Part shown: positions 1-7,907 of the stretch, one piece after another
How the letters are laid out: each line of letters starts with the position of its first letter
Numbering within the stretch: the first letter of the stretch is position 1
Source of the DNA: Cryptosporidium bovis
Taxonomy: Eukaryota; Apicomplexa; Conoidasida; Eucoccidiorida; Cryptosporidiidae
Length of the DNA stretch: 64,000 bases
NCBI GenBank assembly: GCA_009768925.2
Contig: VHIT02000036.1
Coordinates: 248,001 to 312,000 of the forward strand
Reading direction: 5' to 3'
Notes under the pieces: generated by a model
The model's database searches: none
Told to the model about the DNA's origin: nothing
Seen by the model: the letters and a program-made list of their open reading frames with translations, nothing else
Program-made: the position numbers and the translations under genes

Positions 1-44
1 TCTGAGGCCACATCAGTAATACTCAATTTTTTTGAGAGATCCAT
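1..44 (-). CDS. 5' end of a minus-strand gene, cut by the window edge
   Basis: An ATG on the minus strand at 44-42 opens a frame that stays open to the window edge. It gives 14 complete residues, beginning MDLSKKLSITDVAS. The KLSITD stretch near the start resembles the N-terminus of apicomplexan phosphoglycerate kinases, which begin with a short leader and then K-L-(S/G)-I-x-D. Fourteen residues are far too few to settle this, so no symbol is given. The roughly 1.1 kb to its right is non-coding and would hold its promoter. Confidence 0.4.
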   Translation of the reverse strand, partial: MDLSKKLSITDVAS

Positions 45-1149
45 TTTATTCCCCTTTGTCAAACAAAGCAAAAATTAAAATCAAATTATTACTTAAACTT
101 TTACAAACTAAATATCAATTTAAAAGTTTGATTATTTTATTGAAATAAAAGAAAAGCCCTCCATGTGTAGCTATACGTTATTTTAGTTCCCCAAATGTGG
201 GGAACAATTTCTTAAATGCATAGGCATTTTTTACATTAATACGAGCATCATGCATTTGTTTTTCAATTTATCTATATTTAGTAAAATAATAAAAACATTT
301 AAGTAAACTGTTCTTATTTTATTAATTTACAGGTTTCGTTAATTCATCAGTGGTCTGTTTCAAAAGGGATTGCAAGTGGTATGCAAATTAAGTTATTGTT
401 AATGCTACATACTAACCGTCTATCCCGACCAATAGATGTTTTTGTCTCAAATCCTTTACATTTTTCTTTCAATATATCTATTTTTATTTCTGTGTTTTAT
501 GTTTACGTTAAAGTACATCTTGTACAACATCTATTTTACATACGAAAAAGAATATAAAGGGGACCGCCTGTCTCAACCTTGAAGTCAAATTAAGATAATG
601 CAACAATAAAAAGCGAATTTCGATTTTTTATTAAGGTTCCGAATAAGAATGGGAATTAAAGCAAAGGAGTTAAATTAGAAAAAAAAGTTGGTAGGGTCGT
701 GTATCTAACGCGACGATTTTTACTTGAATACATCTGGCTTCTTTCTTGTCAAGGAAAAGTTAAATCCAATTACTACTTTTCATATATGTAATTGTGTATT
801 TTACTTTAAAACAAAAAAGGTTTAGTTTTGATAGTCCTCTTCTTTACCTATTTTGTGTTAATAAATTAACATTAAGGCAAGAACAAGTAATTATGAAAAG
901 GCATCTACTTGATAAGTAAGCTGTATAGCCAAAAAAGTCAAATAAAACGAACTATGCGGTTGGTATAAGATGCAATAATAATTAGTGATTTAAATAAAGA
1001 ATAATTATGGCCCATTTTTTCTCTCTCAAGACAAAAATAGACTATAATTACTCAATTTGAATCTTAACACTCACAGAACCCACATACATAAAGAAAGCAT
1101 GTATATGTGGTACTTGTGAGTAGTACATATAAATATAAGGTAGTTCTAT
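45..1149. other. Intergenic spacer with a hairpin cluster
   Basis: This spacer separates the left-edge gene start from the 3' end of the NAA15-like gene. It is AT-rich. It holds a perfect GC-rich hairpin at 186-205, a second small hairpin near 212-226 followed by a T run, and a short hairpin (stem GTCGTG/CGCGAC) near 697-715. No complete gene is supported. A 75-codon stop-free stretch on the plus strand (332-560) follows an acceptor-like CAG but has no recognisable upstream exon. Confidence 0.5.
186..205. repeat. Perfect 7-bp hairpin, possible structured RNA element
   Basis: GTTCCCC at 186-192 and GGGGAAC at 199-205 are exact reverse complements around the six-base loop AAATGT. The stem has five G-C class pairs in very AT-rich surroundings. 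A second short hairpin (AATGC / GCATT) and a run of T follow within 25 bases. Stem and loop look like stem-loop III of metazoan U1 snRNA, but the obligatory ACUUACCU 5' end is not visible upstream. A U1 call is therefore not supported. Confidence 0.45.
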
Positions 1150-4100
1150 TTACAGTGTTAGTGATAATATAGGTATATTTAACAAATCGTTAACTCCGCT
1201 CTTAATTGTCTTTTTAATGTACTTGTTATGAATAAATAGATTTTTATTCCCATCATTAAACTTTTCACAAAAATTCCTGTCGTTTATATCATATGACAGT
1301 ACGATGTAATTTAATAAATTAGACTTTGCATCTGAAAAATACTTTAAGGAATAACTAAAATTGCTTTCTTTATATTTACTTTCGGTAATTTCAAATAAGT
1401 ACTCGTGTTCATTTTCATTTAATATGCTGTTGTTAATGGGCTCAAATTCCTTGGTGTTGTTTGCAATAATTAATGATCTTAAATATAAAAGTTTAGCCAG
1501 AGATATTATTTTATCATCTTTGAATATTCCATAGTAGTTTGTGTTTAAATTAAAATTTGAATAATTTTCCTCATTGTCTAAGTAATCCTCTACCTTACTG
1601 AATGTTTGACTTAAAAACGATATCTTTACTACATTAATTAAGCTATTAATGTCAATACTATGTACGCTCATTACATTATTTAAAATGCTATTTATATAAC
1701 TGGTAACATTTACTGAATATTCATTTAAATTATTTGATTTTATTCCAGATATTATTTCAAATTGCTTTAAAATACATTCAATAATTATTTTCCCAAAACC
1801 ATTAGAACAGTCATATTCTCCAAAAGACTCACTACATTTGTCAACAAAATCTTTTAAAAGTTCATTTGAGAAGTGAGCTAAAAGCACAATATAAGATCCT
1901 AATTGGTTACTAGTTAATAATTGTTTTTCCAATATATAAAGTCTATATATGCTTTGAAGACAAATAAGTAAACATGTTTCAAGTGATATTTTTTTCATCA
2001 GTTTATATGAACAAAAATAATGAATGTATATAGCTAAATATGAATTTGTATAAAATACACAATCCTTTCTAAAATTTAATATGATATCATGGCTTTTTTT
2101 CCAACAAAAATCTGAATCACTAATTAAATTCAATGCATAGCTATATTCATTATTTTCTTTAACATATTTTTTAATAATATTTTCGTCAACATTGTTGTTA
2201 TTAAACATATTTATCCAAAGTCTCCTCCAATACATTAAACAAGGGTCCCTATGCTGTTTACTTGAATATATTTTATCATGCATTTCTAAAAATTCTATGT
2301 ATCTGCTTAAAGTCATTTTTCTTAAACAATATAAATGGTAGTCGTACTGATCGTTTCTCATTATCTCCAGGGAATTCATAACCTTTTGGTAATTTCCAAG
2401 TACAAATAACTGGTTTTCAGCTGCGTATATTTCTGAATAATATGCCTTTCTCTTTTCAAACCACATTACTTGAAGATTTCTTAAATCTGCATTCTCTTCA
2501 CTACTATCACTGCTATTATCCTTTAATTTTTTCCTATCTGATGCAATTAAATTGCTATTCATCATTTCAATTAAAATTTTGTTGGCTTTTTCTATATTAC
2601 CTGACTCTAAGTAACAACAAATTAGCTTTACATTCAAGTATCTATCGTTACTGTCAAGTTTTTTCGCATTTTCCATAGCTTCAATAGAATCATCAAGTCT
2701 ATAAAGGTGCTTTAATAGCCTTCTCTTAATTAAATATGTTTCAGGCTTGTTATTTTCCAAACTTAATGACTTTTCTATATACTCCAAACCCTTTAGTGTG
2801 TTTCCCATATTGTCTAAATGTTGTGAATATATATTGTATAACATAATCATTTTTTCTTTGTTAATCTCGGAATTACTGTATTTATGTTCATATTCACTGA
2901 TTAAATTGCTGAGTTTTTTATCAAAAACGGATTTTTTGTTAATGTCCAATCTAGATATAAACACTAATAGTGAACTTATATTACTTATCCTATTGTTTAG
3001 TCTATTCACAATATAGTCTTTAAATCTAATTGAAAAATTATCGATATCCAGTACCCCCATTTCAATTCTCAATAATGAATCACTTTTAGGATATTCCTTT
3101 TTTTTTTTGTCAAAAAAATTGATTAAAAGATTAATAGATTTGTCATAATATTCTTTGTTATTATTTAAATATTCAATGCTATAAACAATAAGTTCTAGTA
3201 CATTATTTACAAACGCAGATTTTCTCTTACCATATGAACAATGATTAGCATACATTGAGCTCAGTTTAAGTTTTCTATCTTTTATATATTCATTTCTTCC
3301 AATATATTCACATTCATTTAAATTTCCTCTCTCGTCTTTTGCTCCAAAAACAGGATAATACATTATTCCAGACGTTCCTCTTTTTTGGTAAAAATTGCAG
3401 CTTATTGAAATAAGTGGTAAAACTCCATCTTCATTTATATTCTGATATTTAGTTGATAGATAATCACTTTTATTTGATGTTATCTTTAAATCAAACATTA
3501 TTTTATTACTTGGAGGTAAAACAACCCCTTTTAGTGATTCGTCAGAAAGCATACAACCTATTATCGAAAAGTCGTCGTCTGGATACAGTTTAAGTAACTC
3601 GTTAAAACAATGTTTACATTCATCTGTGTAGTTTAGTCCACATTTCAAAAGAAGGTTTCCAAGAATGGTGTAGTAATCTGTCTTGTCCAATATATAGTCC
3701 TTGTTATGTATTAAAAAATCATAAACTTGTTGATACTTCTTTCCGTCTAATAAAACTTTTACAAAATATAATAGCAATTCAGATCTTTGAAATGGATCCA
3801 AAAATGCAAAAGGCCTTCCATACTCACTCACTTTTTCTATTTTGTCGTTTTTTTTATTAATTGTAGATAAATTTCCCTCTGAAGTTGCTAATTTATCCAT
3901 ATAAACAAGAGCATTTATAGTCGAATTGATGTAACCACACAAGTGATTTCCCAATGCTGATGCTATCCAATTTATTCTCACATCCGGTCTTATTCTTTTG
4001 ATCTCATTTCTTATTTCCCTAAATCCTTCATAATTTCTCAGCTGAATATAACATGTACCTAAATCCCTAAGTACAACGGCATCCTCTTTGTCAAATTTAA

Positions 4101-4455
4101 GAGCTGTTTTAAAGCATTTTATTGCTTCTGAATAATCAAAATCACTTCTATATAAAGTACCTAAACAATGCCAACTCATTGAATTTCTCATATTCATTTT
4201 TATTGCTTCTTTTGCATATTCATAAGCCTCTCTGTGCTTACTATCATTTATATCAGAATGCAGTGCCCCCAATATGAACGCTTTCATAGACAATAAATCG
4301 CTTTGCTTTGGGTACTTTTTTAACATCACGTCCGTTAATTTAAGTGCTCTTTTATATATTCTTTGATCATAAAGCTGCACAATGTTTTTAAATTGCTGCT
4401 GGTCTCTTTGCGTAAATTGAGAATTGTTCCCATTCTGAAACTCTTTTTTGTTCAT
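1150..4455 (-). CDS. NAA15: NatA auxiliary subunit, NAA15/NAT1-like TPR protein
   Basis: This is the ribosome-anchoring auxiliary subunit of the N-terminal acetyltransferase NatA, which with the catalytic subunit NAA10 acetylates nascent chains after Met removal. The 1,101-residue product opens with TPR helices. Residues about 85-160 match the NAA15 signature closely: SWHCLGTLYRSD, then EAIKCFKTALKFDKE, then LRDLGTCYIQLRNYEGFRE. A second conserved block at about 660-745 contains QVMWFEKRKAYY and DYHLYCLRKMTLSRYIEFLE, the segment linking the TPR array to the NAA10-binding half. Asn/Ser-rich inserts make it somewhat longer than the human protein. The minus-strand ATG at 4455 is the first Met and fits the family start. 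The upstream spacer carries E2F-like motifs and may be shared with the divergent seipin-like gene, unless a small spliced gene near 4758 lies between. The family call rests on several separate motifs and is firm. Confidence 0.92.
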   Translation of the reverse strand: MNKKEFQNGNNSQFTQRDQQQFKNIVQLYDQRIYKRALKLTDVMLKKYPKQSDLLSMKAFILGALHSDINDSKHREAYEYAKEAIKMNMRNSMSWHCLGTLYRSDFDYSEAIKCFKTALKFDKEDAVVLRDLGTCYIQLRNYEGFREIRNEIKRIRPDVRINWIASALGNHLCGYINSTINALVYMDKLATSEGNLSTINKKNDKIEKVSEYGRPFAFLDPFQRSELLLYFVKVLLDGKKYQQVYDFLIHNKDYILDKTDYYTILGNLLLKCGLNYTDECKHCFNELLKLYPDDDFSIIGCMLSDESLKGVVLPPSNKIMFDLKITSNKSDYLSTKYQNINEDGVLPLISISCNFYQKRGTSGIMYYPVFGAKDERGNLNECEYIGRNEYIKDRKLKLSSMYANHCSYGKRKSAFVNNVLELIVYSIEYLNNNKEYYDKSINLLINFFDKKKKEYPKSDSLLRIEMGVLDIDNFSIRFKDYIVNRLNNRISNISSLLVFISRLDINKKSVFDKKLSNLISEYEHKYSNSEINKEKMIMLYNIYSQHLDNMGNTLKGLEYIEKSLSLENNKPETYLIKRRLLKHLYRLDDSIEAMENAKKLDSNDRYLNVKLICCYLESGNIEKANKILIEMMNSNLIASDRKKLKDNSSDSSEENADLRNLQVMWFEKRKAYYSEIYAAENQLFVLGNYQKVMNSLEIMRNDQYDYHLYCLRKMTLSRYIEFLEMHDKIYSSKQHRDPCLMYWRRLWINMFNNNNVDENIIKKYVKENNEYSYALNLISDSDFCWKKSHDIILNFRKDCVFYTNSYLAIYIHYFCSYKLMKKISLETCLLICLQSIYRLYILEKQLLTSNQLGSYIVLLAHFSNELLKDFVDKCSESFGEYDCSNGFGKIIIECILKQFEIISGIKSNNLNEYSVNVTSYINSILNNVMSVHSIDINSLINVVKISFLSQTFSKVEDYLDNEENYSNFNLNTNYYGIFKDDKIISLAKLLYLRSLIIANNTKEFEPINNSILNENEHEYLFEITESKYKESNFSYSLKYFSDAKSNLLNYIVLSYDINDRNFCEKFNDGNKNLFIHNKYIKKTIKSGVNDLLNIPILSLTL

Positions 4456-4757
4456 TATTTTTGTATATTAATCAATAATTTAGGCTATTATCAGATATTA
4501 TACGGAATCCAAACCTTTAAAATGAAATCTTTATCTTACCTTCTCAGTTAATAATTACTTGTTCTACTCCCTAATTATTTTGCTTTAGTGATGCTTATTT
4601 ATTAACCAACTATTTGTCTATACAATCTTTGGTATCAGGTTAGGCGAAATTTGTGTCTTCAAAAGTTTAATATTCCTTTAACATCCACAACAAATCAAGA
4701 AAATAAATACAACTTTAGAGTATTATAGTTTAGTTAAAGCAAATTATATTTGAATAT
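4456..4757. other. Spacer upstream of the NAA15-like gene
   Basis: AT-rich sequence directly upstream of the NAA15-like start and directly downstream of the stop of the exon-like stretch at 4758. It presumably contains the NAA15 promoter and 5' leader. I see no GC-rich motif or conserved element inside it. Confidence 0.4.
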
Positions 4758-4896
4758 CTACGATGAAATATATATTAATTCAACTTTCTTTCCCGCTGGT
4801 CCTGATCGGACTAGTGCAACGTAAGATCCAGTGCCTAATTGTTTGAGGATATTTGATCCAAATGAAGAGGAAAAACCGAAAAAGGTGTGTTGATCT
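4758..4896 (-). CDS. Probable last exon of an unannotated small spliced gene (tentative)
   Basis: On the minus strand a strong pyrimidine tract ending in TAG (acceptor at 4898-4897) is followed by 45 open codons ending in TAG at 4760-4758. The reading has balanced composition and raised GC: it includes FFGFSSSFGSNILKQLG and TGSYVALVRSGPAGKKVEL. Two possible GT donors lie upstream (GTAAGA reading from 4991, giving a 95-nt intron, and GTAAGG near 4920), but I could not resolve a first exon with an ATG. An alternative is that the frame simply continues to 4952, after another AG. I do not recognise the product. A structured non-coding RNA is the main alternative explanation for the GC rise. Confidence 0.35.
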
Positions 4897-4952
4897 CTAA
4901 AAAAGAAAATGAGTACCACAGCCCTTACTCGGATCAATATTTGTAAAATGTC

Positions 4953-5637
4953 CTATTTCATGCTCAATCTCTCTCAGCTTTTGTTTCTTACCCTATTTCG
5001 CTTTCTAATTTCCTCTCTCACCACTACAGACCTTTTACTTAATATTCACCGTCAAAATCTTACAATACTATTAATTCTTGTATTTCGGTACCTCAACTAA
5101 ATCTTGACATTTGCCGCCCAATGCCTTTTCCTGATCATTTTGAATTTTCAAATTTACCTTAGGAAGAGGCCTAATAGATTTGGCGGTAATTATAAATATT
5201 AAGATTATAAATTATACTTTAAAATCCTAGTAGAAAAGGAAGCAAAAAACTAGTAATGATAAAAGGAAAGAGAATACATAGCTAAAAGAATTGTTTGCCT
5301 TGTTTTGCGAGCATGCAACATTATTGATGAGTACACCTATTCTGGACTGAGGAAGGAAAATAAGCAAGTAATGTGCAGTATATAAAATACACGGAAGAGC
5401 GTCTCAGGACTAAATTAACGGATTAATGAGGTGTTAGAATAAAGAATAGAACAAAACTTTTTTGTGTGTACATGTGTATTTTCAAATCGTGATATACATG
5501 CATAGAATAATAAATACGACTCGCACTGCACTTAGTACACAAATATCTGTTTTTAAGCACATCTCACATTAATATTGTTTAAATATAATTTAAAGGTCCG
5601 AATAAATAAACAAGATATATATTTGTTGTTAATAACA
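4953..5637. promoter_or_regulatory. Spacer with two E2F-like motifs, upstream of the seipin-like gene
   Basis: The spacer holds TTGGGCGGCAA (minus strand, 5111-5121) and TTTGGCGG (plus strand, 5179-5186), 58 bases apart. GGCGG cores are rare in this AT-rich DNA and recur upstream of other genes here. They lie 450-530 bases before the seipin-like ATG and about 650-730 bases before the NAA15-like ATG. They could serve either gene, or the possible spliced gene at 4758. No TATA box is distinguishable from background. Confidence 0.45.
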
Positions 5638-7350
5638 ATGATAGCTGTTTTACTAGATAAAATATACGATAAATATTCAAGAGTAATTGCCAGAATATTT
5701 GATACAGGCTCAAATTTTGCATATTGGTCATTTAAAATAAGTTGGTATTTAATACCGATATTAATATCTGTAATAATACTAGGCATAGTTATATTCTCAC
5801 TAACATGGATATTGTACTTGTTATTTTATATTTATTACATACCACCTAAATCAATAACTTTTCCATTGAATTTTGAATATAAGAATAACTTTCTTTCCCA
5901 ATTTTATATTAATGATGATAATAGAAGCAGTAAAGCAATATTTGGAAGTGGAAATATATACAATAATGTCATAAATAACGACGAATTAACAAACCAATTA
6001 TTGTACGAACAGTCAGAAGCAGTAGCATCGGTTTCTTTTGATAATATAACATGGAAGCTTGGGAAAAAGGATAATGCTGTAATTTCATCCAACAACAAAA
6101 CAATAACTGTAGAAGACAGCAGTAGTTTGAATAAATACAGTATTACATTGGATTATTTAATTTCTTTTAAAAATTACACATTAAGAAAAGTTTATAACTT
6201 ATTTACATTTAATTGGTTTGGAAAAAGAAACAAAAGTAATAATAGTGAAATCAACAATATAATAAATAATGATATACTAGGTAACGAGATTGACATTTTT
6301 GTTGAATTATTTTATTATCCAAACAAATATAATATAAATATTACCCCATTTCAGGTAAATATTGAATTGATAAAGTGTATTGAATCAGATAATAGTGATA
6401 GTCTAAGTGTTCTTGCCGAGTTTAGGAAAACAGCAACTATTGAATACACTCCAGATATAACTATTAGATTTCGTGAATACTTTTCGCTAATTCCTTCTCT
6501 ATTTGGAATAAAAATAAGCAGTTTTGGTTTAGGATTGGAAAGCAAAATTACCGTTAAGTTAGTTGAAAATTTCCCACTTTTAAAAAAATATTACCATTAC
6601 CATAATGATACCAATACACATTTATCTAACTATTTAAATGGTCTAATAAAACTATGTGGTGCGAATATTAAAATGAAACCTGCCTTACATGCATATAAAG
6701 CTAATCTAATTTTTCAAACAAAACTCAAATTCTGGAAAGAAGTTATAAGAAATCATCCAATACTAATGGGTAATATTGTTTCAATAATGTTCACATTATT
6801 TTGTCTAATATTAATATTCCTAATTTCTATTTCAATTGGATTTTATTTGCTCTGGAAAAAACATTCAATTAACAGCTATTGTGATATGCATATTTCAAAC
6901 AGTCATCTTCCTACTGGAACTTTAACCCATAACATCTGTACCCCAAGCTCCACTTACCATCATATAAATAGTAATGATATTGGAAAGGGTTTATCTTTGG
7001 GCACTTTTAGGGAAAACAAATTTTCTATTGACTACTCTTCTTCATCAACCTCGCCTGTTATATTTAATGGATTATTGCCATTGGAGACAAGGCAAGTAGT
7101 AACAAATAACTCTAAAAATCAATATCTTCTAGAAAGCACCTTTACTAATAGAAATGAGATCTTATCAAATTATCAAGGTAACGGAAGTGTTGTTCATAAC
7201 ACTAATTTAACTCAGAACGGAAATATTATCAACAATATCATCGATAGTACTAATCAAAATGATAATGGAGATGGAGATATAACTGAAGGTGTAAATGAAG
7301 TTGAAAGCACTTTAAAAATTGAAAAATATGACAATAATGCTGAAAATTAG
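5638..7350 (+). CDS. Seipin-like ER membrane protein
   Basis: The frame is open from a TAA at 5554, but the first ATG is at 5638, giving 570 residues. Topology matches seipin. There is a short N-terminal cytosolic part, then a hydrophobic helix at about 30-65 (PILISVIILGIVIF) ending in YYIPP. Next comes a beta-rich lumenal domain at about 70-375. Inside it, IDIFVELFYYPNKYNINITPF and a later SLIPSLFGIKISSFGLGLESK segment correspond to the ELxLPES-like strand and the hydrophobic helix before the second conserved half. A second membrane helix lies at about 378-405 (TLFCLILIFLISISIGFYLL). The C-terminal 160 residues are Asn/Ser-rich and probably cytosolic. Seipins form rings at ER-lipid droplet contacts and organise neutral-lipid droplets. 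Sequence similarity in this family is low, so the call rests on topology plus the paired motifs. Another two-pass ER protein is possible. Confidence 0.6.
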   Translation: MIAVLLDKIYDKYSRVIARIFDTGSNFAYWSFKISWYLIPILISVIILGIVIFSLTWILYLLFYIYYIPPKSITFPLNFEYKNNFLSQFYINDDNRSSKAIFGSGNIYNNVINNDELTNQLLYEQSEAVASVSFDNITWKLGKKDNAVISSNNKTITVEDSSSLNKYSITLDYLISFKNYTLRKVYNLFTFNWFGKRNKSNNSEINNIINNDILGNEIDIFVELFYYPNKYNINITPFQVNIELIKCIESDNSDSLSVLAEFRKTATIEYTPDITIRFREYFSLIPSLFGIKISSFGLGLESKITVKLVENFPLLKKYYHYHNDTNTHLSNYLNGLIKLCGANIKMKPALHAYKANLIFQTKLKFWKEVIRNHPILMGNIVSIMFTLFCLILIFLISISIGFYLLWKKHSINSYCDMHISNSHLPTGTLTHNICTPSSTYHHINSNDIGKGLSLGTFRENKFSIDYSSSSTSPVIFNGLLPLETRQVVTNNSKNQYLLESTFTNRNEILSNYQGNGSVVHNTNLTQNGNIINNIIDSTNQNDNGDGDITEGVNEVESTLKIEKYDNNAEN

Positions 7351-7758
7351 ATATTAATTCCCCTCCTATAAATTCACAAAATACCATTATTTCTGATAAC
7401 GGCAATATTTTGGCTCCTAGTTGTGATAATACACTTTTATACAATTTATCGCCATATTTTACAACTTAAATAAAGAACACAAATACGGAATAATCCGCCC
7501 CACTTAAAAAATGCAAGTGTATTGAATTATATAAATAACAGATTAATATATTGCTTACATGTTTTCATACACTTGCTTGTGCATTTACATGTTTTCATAC
7601 CACTTATATATCATATAGACATTAAATGCAATTTAAAGATTATATAGTCCAAGTTTCCTCTTAATTTATACATATTCTACTTTTATCCTCGTGTTTTTTC
7701 TTACTACTATAGGACTTTAGTTATATTTTAAATGCTTTCCATTATAAATAATTTTTTT
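7351..7758. other. 3' flank of the seipin-like gene
   Basis: AT-rich sequence between the seipin-like stop and the stop of the exon-like stretch at 7759. It contains a short near-tandem repeat of CATGTTTTCATAC at about 7558-7599. No gene or RNA is supported. Confidence 0.4.
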
Positions 7759-7907
7759 CTAGACGAGCTCAATTCTACAAGTTTGTATATCTGTAAATGG
7801 GATTAATGACAAACAACTTGCTCCAATCACTACATTAAAATGTACTTTGACCTTCGTCTGATCCCGAACAAAGTATTTAGTTGAAATCGAACAGAGGTCA
7901 GCAAAAA
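7759..7907 (-). CDS. Exon-like stretch, possible last exon of a small spliced gene (tentative)
   Basis: On the minus strand a pyrimidine tract ending in CAG (910-908 of this kilobase, i.e. 7910-7908) is followed by 48 open codons and a TAG at 7761-7759. The reading contains STKYFVRDQTKVKVHFN and GASCLSLIPFTDIQTCRIE. GC is clearly higher than in the surrounding spacer. I do not recognise the product and could not assign upstream exons. A 36-codon ATG frame at 8670-8560 has a GT donor in a compatible phase, but the intron would be about 650 nt. A chance open stretch or a non-coding RNA remains possible. Confidence 0.3.

Noticed and set aside
332-560. 75-codon plus-strand open stretch after an acceptor-like CAG
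   Set aside because: Stop-free stretches of this length are expected in this much AT-rich spacer. No first exon in compatible phase was found, and the second half is T-biased.
5315-5360. TTGATGAG and CTGA boxes suggesting a C/D snoRNA
   Set aside because: Spacing is far too short for a C/D snoRNA and there is no terminal stem.
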